Positions 29,301 through 38,640 of a stretch of DNA of 64,000 bases are shown here, piece by piece. Below the pieces are notes generated by a model. It did no database searches, was not told where the DNA came from, and saw only the letters and a program-made list of their open reading frames with translations. Source of the DNA: Taenia hydatigena (Eukaryota; Platyhelminthes; Cestoda; Cyclophyllidea; Taeniidae); assembly GCA_036345935.2 (NCBI GenBank), contig JADWOT020000004.1, positions 18,159,423 to 18,223,422 on the forward strand, in the 5' to 3' direction. The translations under genes were made by a program, and so were the position numbers. Positions within the stretch are counted from its first letter, which is position 1. Each line of letters opens with the position of its first letter.

Positions 29301-31567
29301 CAGAACTCCTACTGCCAGTCACAAAAGATTCCAACATTCTCAGTGGTCTTCCTTCAGTGCTGAGAACAGGATAGTTGTCCTATTGTGGGTCGAGTTTCAT
29401 TCCCACTGCCACCAAGCCAGCTCTTCTACTTTTTGATGCTACCGACAAATATGTACGCGTATAACTCGATGACACGACGTGACAGCAAGGTACCCTCAGT
29501 GGCAGAGTAAATACACTCTTTAATTAAAAAAATATATGTTGTAAATTTTACAATCCGGAGAATGATGTGGATTTATTATCATTTGAAAAAGGGTAGAAAA
29601 AGATTAGTAGGTCGCGTTTGCCCTGCGTATATCTCCTCTCGCCTTGCGAAAAGAGATTCAAAACAAAGTCTCGCTACTTCCCAAGTACGCATCTCTGAAT
29701 CCTCTGTATCGTCAGCTACATGTCTTATTGCATTTTAGAGAGGAAAATGAAAGTGTACTGGAGTTGAAGGGTCTTACTCCAAATGGAATGCTTCCAATTG
29801 GCCTACTTTCTGAGGGTCGTGAAAATCTCAAACAATGTAAGTTTTTGAAGCCCTTTCACCAGTAACCCAGGTCTGATGATAAGCTTTGCTCCGGCTAACA
29901 GGCTTCCTGGTGGCCTTGGAGAACACCAAAGTCTCGGGCTGCCGAAGTAAATGTCTATTTACTTTTGTGGAGAGAGCGAATTGAACGGTGCCAAGCTATC
30001 ACGATTTGCGCTTTGTCAGAGAGGATGTAAACTATCCCATACCTTTGGCTTCTCAGAGTGGAAGCTAGTTGAGACGTTTCGCCTTCCGTTGGTGCGATGT
30101 CCCTCATAACGCCAGTTCACCTTGAATATTATTGTCACTCACTAGACCGGAAATTCTCACAGTATCCATGCGGCGTTACATTTTTGGCAGTCAAAATCAT
30201 GCTTTCCAATGATGTCTCCCGGTTTAAAAAGTATCAAGTGTTTCCTTCCTCTAACGTAATGCCGATGGCAGGCGGACTGTGTTCAGTTTCCTAAGAGATA
30301 AACACGATTTCCATTCACCAAGTCACGTTGCAGCATGGCAGCTGTAAGTTAGTAGATAATAGTCCTCTTTGTGGTGCTTTTAACCGAGGGCAAATTAACC
30401 ATCACCGATCACATGTTATTCGCTCCATTTAAAGCTTTTAGCTGCTAAAATAAAAAATATAAGTATTTTACATAATTTCATATTACTTTTACCCCAATCA
30501 ATCTCACTGCAACATAATGTAGTGTAAAATAATAAAGAATGTATGCGTTAAGTAACCAAGTCGGACGTCACATATACGTGACGCCGGGTGGAAGTTTGTT
30601 AAGAGCGTTTTAAATGCATTATATTTGAATAGACGTCATAAGTCCTACTTAGTGTGAAACAGGCTTTAGTATTTTATCGTCAGAAAGTAATTTTCTCGGA
30701 TTTCGTCAAATAGTAGCGTTGGCGCACATGACCTGAAAGCCTGTATCCCTGTTTTATGGGCAATTAAATAACACTGCATTACCTATGCGTCAGGAGGGAA
30801 AGTTGTGCATGCTTGCATAAATTCTTGTAGAGGTTTTGATTTTTTAGTCCCTTAAATGTACCCGTCTCGTAAAGACGGGAAAGTACTATCTAATCATGTC
30901 CAGACAGCATTAATCTTGCCGTCGGGAGGATTACTTACCCTAGGTGGGAAAATTTTAAGCGTTTCATGCTACCCTGGAGTAAGAGAATAGTGATTAGAAA
31001 GCGATAATTATGCACACTCGCCTCTGCAGGACTTTAGTCCAAAAGCGATCGACCTATAAGTCTTGTCCGTAGCCAAGCAAACTCACTCATCCTCTGCAAC
31101 AGAAGAAAAGGAAATCCACAATCATAATTGCTATCCACAGATTCCTAACTGGATTTTGCGAGTGAAAGGGAAATTTGAGCTACGCGAATTTAATCCCCAA
31201 GTAGCGCCTAAATATCTCACTACGTTTCAGTGCCTACGCCATCTTATGAGAGGTGTGGGATGAGCTTAGTACTCGTACCGTAGTTAGCCTCTAAAGGAAT
31301 GTATCAAGACACTTTTTGCTACTCCTTTGTACAGCTGCACTGGCGCCCCACGCTAAAATCAGTTCGTTTGCTGAGGCCAAGGCAATAGACAAGATCAATG
31401 AGCGATTGCCACCGGCTCAGGCATTAGCCAATCCGAAAGATTGTGTGGCTGCCTTTATCAAGGCCGCCGAGGATTCGACCAGTACTCCTTCCACGGTGAA
31501 GAATGTCACCACCGCTAGCACAGCCACCGCTCCCATGGCAAAAAAAGGCACGGGTGGAAAGAAGTAA
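5265..31567 (+). CDS. PPP3C: Calcineurin A catalytic subunit (PP2B), 10 exons, N-terminus missing
   Basis: Ca2+/calmodulin-activated Ser/Thr phosphatase, acting in the cytosol with regulatory subunit B. Exons: 5265-5389, 7710-7821, 14293-14438, 19758-19975, 27552-27646, 27686-27811, 27901-27975, 28671-28752, 29739-29836, 31335-31567. All introns are GT-AG and all joins keep frame, giving 435 residues plus stop. In order they carry the PPP-family metal and catalytic motifs [27 protein letters not shown] and RAHEAQDAG, the calcineurin B-binding helix ([20 protein letters not shown]), the calmodulin-binding segment ([12 protein letters not shown]) and the autoinhibitory segment ([17 protein letters not shown]). 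Human orthologues are about 520 residues; the missing ~85-90 N-terminal residues were not found between 1 and 5264 and probably lie upstream. The linker between the calmodulin-binding and autoinhibitory segments is short, without the vertebrate alternative cassette. No other phosphatase family has this C-terminal domain order, so the identification is firm. Confidence 0.96.
5610..5765 (+). repeat. Repeat family A, single module
   Basis: It carries the family landmarks in order: 'tttcttaaagacggagg', 'actggcatggcc-aaaggcc' and 'aaagtggcctttttaccaaa'. It lies 220 bp downstream of the calcineurin exon at 5265-5389. Confidence 0.55.
6870..7545 (+). repeat. Repeat family A, composite copy
   Basis: A partial module (6870-7030, with 'gcggagtatgcattgccg' and 'ggtggagcacctaacaccgagagttaa') is followed by an internal segment. 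A second module (7390-7545) ends 'ggcggagcaccaaagtggcc' and 'aaaaccgagaactaaacaa'. The two end modules are direct repeats, as at 23830, 31920 and 53050. It lies in the intron before exon 7710-7821. Confidence 0.55.
7710..7821 (+). CDS. PPP3C: Calcineurin A exon: RGNHE motif
   Basis: The acceptor is CTATTTCAG and the donor T|GTAAGT. It encodes [20 protein letters not shown] followed by [17 protein letters not shown], which contains the catalytic Asn-His pair. It ends in a split Cys codon completed by the exon at 14293. Confidence 0.96.
7938..7981 (+). other. G-rich run with strong quadruplex potential
   Basis: Two runs of five G, then GGG and GGGG with short spacers, lie on the coding strand about 120 bp after the splice donor of exon 7710-7821. 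The position would permit an effect on splicing, but that is inference. Confidence 0.5.
9416..9441 (+). other. G-rich run with quadruplex potential
   Basis: Runs GGG, GGGG, GGGG and a run of ten G lie within 26 bp on the coding strand of the 6.5-kb calcineurin intron. Confidence 0.45.
11940..12015 (+). repeat. Repeat family A, 3' end fragment
   Basis: Only the terminal part of the module is kept: 'gtggtggagcacctgagtgg', then 'ccctttaccaaaactgag' and 'gttaaacaaaaaaacc'. It is nearly identical in layout to 32800-32850. Confidence 0.55.
12735..12935 (+). repeat. Dispersed repeat family B, copy 2
   Basis: This is the partner of 20-215, with the same order of conserved blocks, the clearest being 'gatgacaatgggtttgaaag'. 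It lies in the 6.5-kb calcineurin intron. Confidence 0.4.
14293..14438 (+). CDS. PPP3C: Calcineurin A exon: VHGGLSPE motif
   Basis: The acceptor is CACTGTAG and the donor AAG|GTGAGA. It encodes [20 protein letters not shown] followed by [20 protein letters not shown], which holds a metal-ligand His. It is flanked by introns of 6.5 and 5.3 kb. Confidence 0.96.
15630..15960 (-). pseudogene. Possible decayed coding remnant, minus strand
   Basis: Short stretches on the minus strand read like protein, for example [38 protein letters not shown] and [20 protein letters not shown]. They are in different frames and broken by stops. I do not recognise a family. It may be a decayed retrocopy, a transposon fragment or chance. 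Confidence 0.25.
17385..17640 (+). repeat. Degenerate CATCC-type tandem repeat
   Basis: Units such as 'tccatccat', 'cctgtatccat' and 'cattcatccatc' repeat with variation over about 250 bp in a calcineurin intron. Similar tracts lie at 14500-14780, 37710-37810 and 45330-45640. Confidence 0.7.
19056..19114. repeat. Pair of palindromic GTCAC/GTGAC motifs
   Basis: Two imperfect palindromes lie close together: 'gtcacgcacttgtgacgcc' and 'gcgtcacgtatgtgtgacgt'. The second matches the reverse complement of 30567-30588 with a single mismatch over the core. Confidence 0.5.
19758..19975 (+). CDS. PPP3C: Calcineurin A exon: RAHEAQDAG motif
   Basis: The acceptor is TCTACAAG and the donor GG|GTAGG. It encodes [20 protein letters not shown] through [14 protein letters not shown], with the second metal-ligand His. 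It is the longest internal exon (218 bp), and its last codon (Gly) is completed by the first base of the exon at 27552. Confidence 0.96.
21738..22331 (-). pseudogene. Possible decayed coding remnant, minus strand
   Basis: Two adjacent minus-strand open frames (22331 to 21957 and 21956 to 21738) together stay open over ~590 bp with one stop between them. The composition is protein-like, for example [20 protein letters not shown]. No family is recognised. It could be an old transposon or retrocopy fragment, or chance. Confidence 0.2.
23830..24775 (+). repeat. Repeat family A, composite copy
   Basis: The first module (23850-23960) has 'ctactggcatggaccgaaag' and 'tgacggagacct'. An internal segment follows with 'cggtgctgtgg', 'gagccaactgcgccagtcat' and 'caactgaggcgat'. 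The second module (24600-24760) has 'gggactttcctgaaaacgaa', 'ggcggagcacctcaatggcc' and 'ccttttaccaaaac'. Order and orientation match 53050-54025. Confidence 0.6.
25165..25856 (+). repeat. (CCT)n polypyrimidine microsatellite, 0.7 kb
   Basis: This almost pure C/T tract on the + strand is built of CCT triplets interrupted by CT slips. The long open frames across it on both strands are composition artefacts. Mirror-repeat polypurine/polypyrimidine DNA of this kind can form triplexes. It is transcribed as part of the 7.6-kb calcineurin intron. Confidence 0.95.
27552..27646 (+). CDS. PPP3C: Calcineurin A exon: [12 protein letters not shown]
   Basis: The acceptor is CGCTTTAG and the donor AAAG|GTAGGT. 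It encodes [20 protein letters not shown] then [11 protein letters not shown], the end of the catalytic core. It is separated from the next exon by an intron of only 39 bp (27647-27685), which has no in-frame stop and is a multiple of three. Confidence 0.95.
27647..27685 (+). other. 39-bp mini-intron in calcineurin A
   Basis: It starts GTAGGT and ends CTTAAAG. Removing it restores the family sequence [13 protein letters not shown] exactly. It contains no in-frame stop and its length is 3 x 13, so an unspliced transcript would still encode a full protein with 13 extra residues. Confidence 0.85.
27686..27811 (+). CDS. PPP3C: Calcineurin A exon: calcineurin B-binding helix
   Basis: The acceptor is CTCTTAAAG and the donor AAGG|GTACGC. 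It encodes [20 protein letters not shown] then [20 protein letters not shown]. The second part is the amphipathic helix that binds the B subunit and is specific to the calcineurin subfamily. The following intron is 89 bp. Confidence 0.96.
27901..27975 (+). CDS. PPP3C: Calcineurin A exon: linker after the B-binding helix
   Basis: The acceptor is GCTTTGTAG and the donor GATA|GTAAGT. It encodes [20 protein letters not shown] followed by the acidic DNEDD. The first half is highly conserved in calcineurin A; the acidic tail is variable. Confidence 0.94.
28671..28752 (+). CDS. PPP3C: Calcineurin A exon: calmodulin-binding segment
   Basis: The acceptor is TTTCCTACTAG and the donor CG|GTAAAT. It encodes [20 protein letters not shown] then TLLR, the basic amphipathic calmodulin-binding helix that confers Ca2+ activation. 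The final Arg codon is split with the next exon. Confidence 0.96.
29739..29836 (+). CDS. PPP3C: Calcineurin A exon: autoinhibitory linker
   Basis: The acceptor is GCATTTTAG and the donor CAAT|GTAAGT. It encodes [20 protein letters not shown] then [11 protein letters not shown], the conserved segment after the calmodulin-binding helix that contributes to autoinhibition. Confidence 0.95.
30567..30588. repeat. Palindromic ACGTCAC-CGTGACG motif
   Basis: The sequence 'gacgtcacatatacgtgacg' is a near-perfect inverted repeat and the reverse complement of the motif at 19093-19114. It lies in the last calcineurin intron. Confidence 0.5.
31335..31567 (+). CDS. PPP3C: Calcineurin A terminal exon with autoinhibitory domain
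   Basis: The acceptor is TTTGTACAG and the stop is TAA at 31565-31567. It encodes [20 protein letters not shown], matching the autoinhibitory helix that occludes the active site. A lineage-specific Thr/Ala/Lys-rich tail follows, ending KKGTGGKK. Confidence 0.93.
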
Positions 31568-31840
31568 ATCCAATCCAATCCAATCCAATCCAATCTCCTA
31601 TTTTTTTGCCTCCTTGCTCCACACACACACACACCTTCACTCAAGCAAGCAAGCAAGCAACCACTGGATCCTATAACCTTTCCTTCTTCTTTCTTGCTCT
31701 CTATTGCTCTCGTAATCCTCTACTCTCTTCCGTGCAATATTTATTTTATGATGTTGATGAAGAAAAAAAAGTGATGATCATACACTATGCTACATACACA
31801 AGCGCATAAATACATATACATATTTATACTGCAGTGAATG
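31568..31840 (+). other. Calcineurin A 3' flank with short tandem repeats
   Basis: A pentanucleotide repeat (AATCC, about five units, 31567-31595) starts at the stop codon. (AC)n (31619-31633) and (AAGC)n (31643-31660) follow. I saw no canonical AATAAA nearby, though a CATAAA variant occurs at about 31805. The length of the UTR is unknown. Confidence 0.5.
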
Positions 31841-31919
31841 AGCTCACTTTGATGATGGATCCACGCGAGCTGCAGGAGGATGGATGGAGGAAAAAATTTT
31901 CGTGCCTCATTCGTACCGT

Positions 31920-32865
31920 CGCTCTTATCGTTTCTAAGTTTTGCGTAGCGCCTTAAGGCTTTCCTGAAGATGAAAGACGACACAGTACTTAGCCTGAGGC
32001 TAATTACATGGCTCTGAGATCAGGCCGCCCGATGGAGGTACAGTGGCGGGACCCCTAAGTGGTGCGTCAACAAAGTCGAAAGTTAATATCTCCTTGGTCA
32101 TCACAACGCCGTCGGTGCTGTAAGGGAACACGCGAAACCTGTCAGTCATCGAATTCCATGTAACCAAAGTGGCACTTGACACCTCAGCATCACTGATTTC
32201 CCTTGGGATTCCCACTAGATCTTTTGCTGCTTCTTCCTGCATGGAAACAGGATTCAAGGGTGGCGAAATATGGTAGCTACTACCACTGCTAGATGTGGGA
32301 ACACCGACCTAAAAGTAGAGTCAAGAGGCGAAGGACGAACTTCAAAATGGTACCGTAAGAGTAGATCTTTGTGTCTATCCCGCCCTGCAACATTGTATTA
32401 ATTTTAGAACTGCCTAGTGAGTTTACGTTATGGGTATCTTTACATAGGTAGAGTAGACAACTCCGTAATGAACTCTTCCAGCTGATTAACTGCTAGTTCC
32501 GGTGGTTGTCGAAGGTGGAAGACATGTTAAGCCTTCCGTCTGGGGCCGTCACCATTTTCTCCCATCCACAGCATGCGCGCTTTTCTGCTCCACTACGATT
32601 TGTCACTCGGCAGTGGAACTCAGAAAAGATAGTCTTTAAGATAAGGTTTGTTTTCACTACCACTAATGCAGAGCCCTAGAGACTTTCCTAAAAGCCATAG
32701 AAGATAATAGTACTTGAGCAGAATGTGTGTTGTCGACGCACCGTACGGCTTGGCGCTATCAGCACGACCCGAAAGTTAGGCCACATGGAGGAGGTGCTAT
32801 GGCGAAGCACCTGAGTGGTCCCTCATGCCAAAACCGAGAGTTAAACAAACAACCAGGGCATTAGA
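31920..32865 (+). repeat. Repeat family A, composite copy
   Basis: The first module (31935-32085) has 'aaggctttcctgaagatgaa' and 'cagtggcgggacccctaagt'. The internal segment has 'cggtgctgtaagggaacacg' and 'ctgtcagtcatcgaattcca'. The second module (32660-32860) has 'gagactttcctaaaagcc', 'gcgaagcacctgagtggtcc' and 'aaaaccgagagttaaacaaa'. This is the best-preserved right end of the family. Confidence 0.6.
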
Positions 32866-32929
32866 AAGGCTTGAAATCAGTTTGGAGAACTTATCACTAT
32901 TCTTTCCTCCCCTTCCATCCTGTTGATAT

Positions 32930-33120
32930 TCCACCAGGTCCCATTTGGTTAGGTCTTTCCATTTCAAGATGGTATATTCTCCTACTGCCAAGCAAGAAGT
33001 TTGCCTAGCTGCCTGCTGCCTCTTCAGATTTAAGGGAGAGTTAGACTCGAACTCAGACCTCATAACTCCGATCCGCTTGACATGGTAAGATCTGTTGGTC
33101 TAAAAGCTAGAGGAGTACAA
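32930..33120 (-). repeat. tRNA-like SINE candidate
   Basis: On the minus strand the segment includes 'ctgagttcgagtctaact' (33042-33058), which resembles a pol III B box and T-arm with partial stem pairing. A 'tctagcttttagacc' block about 50 bp upstream could be a weak A box. The fold is imperfect, so this is at best a decayed tRNA-derived element. Confidence 0.25.
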
Positions 33121-34972
33121 TAAAATTGACCGTACTGACTAACTGACCAACCGACCGTCCGAGGCGTGTTTATTTATGCTGTATACGGCATGCACATAAA
33201 AAACCCCACTATTTGACCATTTCTCTGCAAGCTAGAACAACAGGTCATCAAAGCAACCTTTGATCACTTGTAATGTTAACCAGATGGGGCAGGTACCTCA
33301 CGCTGTTGCCATCACATTTCCTGCGTTTTATTGGGAAGCATAAACAACGGTACTAATCCCAGCTGTCAGACCTACAAACAGAGTAATCAAGTCTACTCTC
33401 AATGGGTGTGTTGAAGTGCCGTGTAAAATGAAGCTACATCGCCATAATGTAGCAGCGACCGACTGTGCAAGAAATGATGTGTCGGCGGCTTGGAGATCCC
33501 GCGTAAGATATGATTGTACGTCAATTAATCAAGTAATGCCATGCGAAGCTGATCATTGATAAGAAAACGAGTGGTATTTTGGATGAAATTGTGCTCTGTG
33601 AACTGCGTCTAATGCAATTCCTCACGCTCGCGTCACCTTTAGCATCCGGGACAATGTGTTTTCGCTTATGGTAGTCACATCGAAAATAAGTTCCACTGGC
33701 TTTTTGGGGGAAATCGGTAGTTTTCCTGGATCGCAGACCAGTTGAAGAGCATGGGAGAAAGGAGGAGCTGTTAATTAATTTGATAATGCCTATGAATAGA
33801 TGATCAGGTAAGCGGGCGGGTGGAAGAACGGATTCCCAAGACTAATAATGATAGGCAAGTGGAGTAATAAGGTAGTAAGTTGCAAGGTGGACACATTAAT
33901 GGTTGGATAAATGTGCAGATGAGTGCGCCAACAGGTTGATAGGCCTTCGTAGGGTACGTAAACAAGTGAGTGAATGAGGCGGTAAATACCAAGCAAATGG
34001 AAGGTACATTTCGTAGCCCTTTTTGGTAGAAGGTTACATTTTTTACCTACCTCGTCTCAGCTGCCAGGGTTGGTTTGGCTTAGGACCGCACAAACAAGGC
34101 GATTTCGTCCGCCATTGAGAGACAGGGCTCGGAGGTTTTGGTAGTTGCAACAGGAACCAGTCTACCGCATCAAGCCTTCATTAGCCGTCAGAGCATTTGT
34201 GGACGTTTTTTAGGTCGTTGAACAACTGAAGTGGATGGCTAGTCAGTCTACCGATAGGGCACTCCGCTTTAGACTTTCCAGAAGCGTTTTTGCCAGCTAA
34301 TCATTGAGTCATCTATCAAACAGACTGGTTTGTTGGATAAAAGAATCCGCGGAACCTCAGGCTACTGGAGCTTATAAGATCATAGCACAAAAGACGCCTG
34401 ATTTTTCTAATCTACCAGATTTGATGAATGGCTGGATGGATGATGGATGAACAAAGTGGCCTTAGTGATTAATTACTTTGTTGTGTATGCCTCCTGGTTC
34501 GTGTCAACGATGGCATGTGTACGAACAGCCGCTAGAAGATTTATTAGAGGAGGCCATCACTTATTGTAATAGAGATTTTAAAAAAACAAGTAGAACGACA
34601 CAAACGGAAGTGAGTTTGTCAATTCCACCGCCTTCTCGAGCAGGAGATCGGTCCTATCTGCTCGCTTTCTGCCCAGAGAATGCCTTCAATTGACCAACAC
34701 TAATGGGAAAATTCAGTTTCACAGGAAATAAATGTCAATCCAATTATAAACTTAACTTTCCCAAGTTTAAGTGTTATTTAAGGGATAATGTGAAAAGGGC
34801 TTGCTTCGCAAATCCTAACCCCTTGTTCCAGGTGATGATGAGAGAAGTTGTTGTGTTTGCCGCTGACAATATTCTGCTGCGCTTGAGGGAGACCTCTTAA
34901 ACAGCACTTTAACTGGCTCTTTATTCTTCTTCGTGGGAGCAAAAGTCACCTAAGAAAAGTTTCCATTGTCTT

Positions 34973-35790
34973 TCTCTTCTTCTTCTTCTTCTTCTTCTTC
35001 TTCTTCTTCTTCTTCTTCTTCTTCTTCTTCTTCTTCTTCTTCTTCTTCTTCTTCTTCTTCTTCTTCTTCTTCTTNNNNNNNNNNNNNNNNNNNNNNNNNN
35101 NNNNNNNNNNNNNNNNNNNNNNNNNNNNNNNNNNNNNNNNNNNNNNNNNNNNNNNNNNNNNNNNNNNNNNNNNNNNNNNNNNNNNNNNNNNNNNNNNNNN
35201 NNNNNNNNNNNNNNNNNNNNNNNNNNNNNNNNNNNNNNNNNNNNNNNNNNNNNNNNNNNNNNNNNNNNNNNNNNNNNNNNNNNNNNNNNNNNNNNNNNNN
35301 NNNNNNNNNNNNNNNNNNNNNNNNNNNNNNNNNNNNNNNNNNNNNNNNNNNNNNNNNNNNNNNNNNNNNNNNNNNNNNNNNNNNNNNNNNNNNNNNNNNN
35401 NNNNNNNNNNNNNNNNNNNNNNNNNNNNNNNNNNNNNNNNNNNNNNNNNNNNNNNNNNNNNNNNNNNNNNNNNNNNNNNNNNNNNNNNNNNNNNNNNNNN
35501 NNNNNNNNNNNNNNNNNNNNNNNNNNNNNNNNNNNNNNNNNNNNNNNNNNNNNNNNNNNNNNNNNNNNNNNNNNNNNNNNNNNNNNNNNNNNNNNNNNNN
35601 NNNNNNNNNNNNNNNNNNNNNNNNNNNNNNNNNNNNNNNNNNNNNNNNNNNNNNNNNNNNNNNNNNNNNNNNNNNNNNNNNNNNNNNNNNNNNTCTTCTT
35701 CTTCTTCTTCTTCTTCTTCTTCTTCTTCTTCTTCTTCTTCTTCTTCTTCTTCTTCTTCTTCTTCTTCTTCTTCTTCTTCTTCTTCTTCTT
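34973..35790 (+). repeat. (CTT)n microsatellite interrupted by an assembly gap
   Basis: A perfect (TTC)n tract runs up to 35074 and resumes from 35694 to about 35790. The gap between is 619 Ns. A short ATC then AAC repeat follows (35801-35829). The true length is unknown, and open frames here are artefacts of triplet repetition. Confidence 0.95.
35075..35693. other. Assembly gap (619 N)
   Basis: This is a run of undetermined bases, flanked on both sides by the same triplet repeat. The gap is therefore probably unresolved microsatellite, and its stated size may be arbitrary. Confidence 0.99.
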
Positions 35791-37709
35791 TTTTCCTATC
35801 ACCATCATCATCATCAACAACAACAACAGCTTCCCCCTCCTGCAATTGCTTCAGCCGTTACCACTGCTGCTTCTGTCTCCCCTTCACCAAGTTGGTGGAG
35901 CGTCTTGACTGGGAAGATCACGAGTCTCCACATTTCTTCTCTCCCAAAACTATATACCCTCGAAACCAAATGGAAACCAAATTAGCATTAACGTATGCAG
36001 GTCACTATTTCAGCAATGATAGATAATGGACGATAGACGATTTTATCAGGAGCTGTCAACTAGGCAGTTGTTAAATGCTGAGACAATTGGAGGACAAGTA
36101 TGTTTTGCAATAAATAAAGAAGTTGGGAGTCTCAATCTTTTAATATAAAACGAGTGTGAGGTCATTTGTGTCTTGCAATAGTTTCAGAGCTGACAGTACT
36201 GCTAAGTTGGAATTCTATTAAGGAAAGGCAGCATTGAGTGTTTGGATGAATAAAATTGCGAAAGCTCACAATGGACACCCTTTAATGTTGAAGTCAATAA
36301 AGCAAATCCAGGTAGATCTGCGATACAATTGGTAGCTAGGGCATCGAGGGCTTCAGAGTAACATAGTCCAGAGATGTATGAATGACTAAGGATTAGAGGG
36401 ATGAATCAAGGCATAGAAGGAGAAATGAATGGGACCAAAAGGGCAGGAAACAGACGGATGTATCGTAGAAGAGTAGACGGAGAGGTAAGCGAGAACTGAT
36501 GATTGGACGCATGGAAGGGAGGGTAAGTGGACCTGAGAAGGACAAGGATAACAAACAAAGAATTTCGGGTTGTATAGACTGATTGATGAAGCAGTGAGTT
36601 GAATGCTAGAGGATCTGTAGCTGTGCTTATCAGTCGATTATAATTGTGCGGATTTTAAATGGTCTGCCACATCCTCCCAAACGAGACAAATTTGATGTCG
36701 AGCCCACTGTTGAAAAAGTCTTTATCTTTAGAGGCGAACAAGTCGGTCTTAACCCTCTTCATTTCCATCGTACTCCAATTTTCCAGCCAACAGTGCCATT
36801 CTGCCAAATGCCAGAAGAAGGTGCTGATCATCCCTTAAGGCGAAACTGTCAGAAAGATGAGGAACTCGGAGGGGCGATTAGGATCTGGAGATGTCTTATA
36901 AGATTAAGGGTAATCACAGCTGTCTCCCAAAAACCAAATTTTTCTCCTACCCTACCTTTAGTTTCACCACATGAAACCGAGTAGACAAATGGCAGCAATT
37001 ATTTGGCTCTGAGAAGGCACCCAATTCCCGGAGGAAAACTGTTTCTGCGGGTCATCGCTCTCCAGGAGATGAAGCTTTGCAGGTGTCAGGATTGTGGAGT
37101 AATGTAAGCAGTGAGGAGAACGGTTTTGAGACAGTGGATGGCCAATTTTTTCAAAAGCCACTTCCATAACGAATAAGTAAGGTTGCACATAATTTATTTT
37201 CAACAGCGAGGGAAGGGGCTGTTGAACTCTGAATCCTCTTGTCATCTCAGCTTGGATGACACATGACAGCCAGTTGTTTGTTTTTCATAAAATTCTCCTT
37301 TCGACTTAACGCAGGTGCCAGCAAATAGCCATAATCAACTATGACAAGGGATTTTTAAATTATTTATTAAGAACAAAGGACCTCCCCTAATGTGATACAC
37401 CCCTTGTTCAACGAGTTGTTAGCATAAATCAGCATTGTTCCTGGGTGATATTTTTCCATGGCCGTATTCACCAATTGCTGCACAATAAATTATAAAGGAA
37501 ATTTAGTATTCTTTTTCTAAACAAACACAGTCCTGCTGCAAATAAAAGAGCCATTGTTCCAAGGAGTCTAGAGGAGAAAAAATCCAACTCTGGCCACCAG
37601 AGGTTCTGCTTCAGTAGTTCCATTTCCCAACTGTATAGACTACTCTGCACATGCGATGGAAATTTGTTTGAGGAATCACTGCAGGAATCCAAGGAAGAGT
37701 CAGTATTGC

Positions 37710-37810
37710 CACTTATCCATCCATTTTATCCATCCTTCCTTCCTTCTGGTATCCACCTATATCGCACCTGTCCATCTATCTAACCAACCAACTATCCATC
37801 CTTCCCTTCA
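37710..37810 (+). repeat. Degenerate CATCC-type tandem repeat
   Basis: Units such as 'tatccatccattttatccat' and 'tgtccatctatctaaccaac' repeat over about 100 bp, with the same motif type and strand as at 17385-17640. Confidence 0.55.
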
Positions 37811-38399
37811 TCGTTTTTCCCCATCCCATTGGTTTACCACCATGTTCCATTATCTTAGGCCATTTCATTTCTGGGTAGCACATTCCCCTACCGCGCCCTC
37901 TCCAAATCTGAGCAAACAAATTTACTTAGCTTCCTCTGCTTCGGCTTCTACTTCACCTCCAGCTTTGGAACCAAGACAGACTCGATCCGTGCAGCGGACA
38001 CGAATGAATGGTATACATTAGATTTCACTGACATTGCTAGAGGCGATGGTTGGAGAGTACAATGAGGAGCGCCTAGGCTGCATAACGCATGCACACTAAC
38101 GGTCCCATTATTTTATAAGTAATTGGAACGCCGCTTTTAATTGGAAGCACGGCCTAAGAGAACGGCTGCTGGTATTTCTTGATCCCAATAGATACATGCC
38201 TGTTAAATGTTGAAACAGATGTTTAATAAAAGCTATATTTCGGTGTGTAGGAAACAAGTAGGGTATTAAACTTCACCCTGTGCATGTTGAGGACTTCCTT
38301 TGTGTGCACTAACGATTGAAGCACCCAGAAGTAGCAATTCGGTTTGGATGCACCCAAGGCGATGGGAAAGACAAAAGGAAAAAGACGTGAGAGTAATTC

Positions 38400-38640
38400 A
38401 TTTGCGCCGGCGAAGCTGCTAATTCGCAATCCTATTTTTACTAGGAGGTAGGCTATGAGGAAGACATTGCACCCCGAGACTTCTCCAAAGGAAAAAGAAT
38501 ATTTAATGCTCGGACAGAATATGCATTGCCGATACAACGAAGGATTCGGAGCAGCTGGTATGGCCCGGAGGCAAGGCTTTCCGGCAGGAAGACAGCATTG
38601 AAGCCCCTAATTGGCCTGTTAACAAAAGAGAGGGCTGAAA
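38400..38640 (+). repeat. Repeat family A, single module
   Basis: It has 'gcaccccgagacttctccaa', 'cggacagaatatgcattgcc', 'gctggtatggcccggaggc' and 'gaagcccctaattggcc' in the family order. Confidence 0.5.

Larger units (their letters stand above)
27812..31334 (+). other. 3' introns of calcineurin A
   Basis: Four introns of 89, 695, 986 and 1498 bp separate the last exons. The 1498-bp intron holds a palindromic ACGTCAC motif (30567-30588). I see no further coding sequence or clear repeats in them. Confidence 0.7.

Noticed and set aside
34921..35985. Open frames of ~300-340 codons through the gap region
   Set aside because: They consist of (CTT)n repeat translation and undetermined bases.
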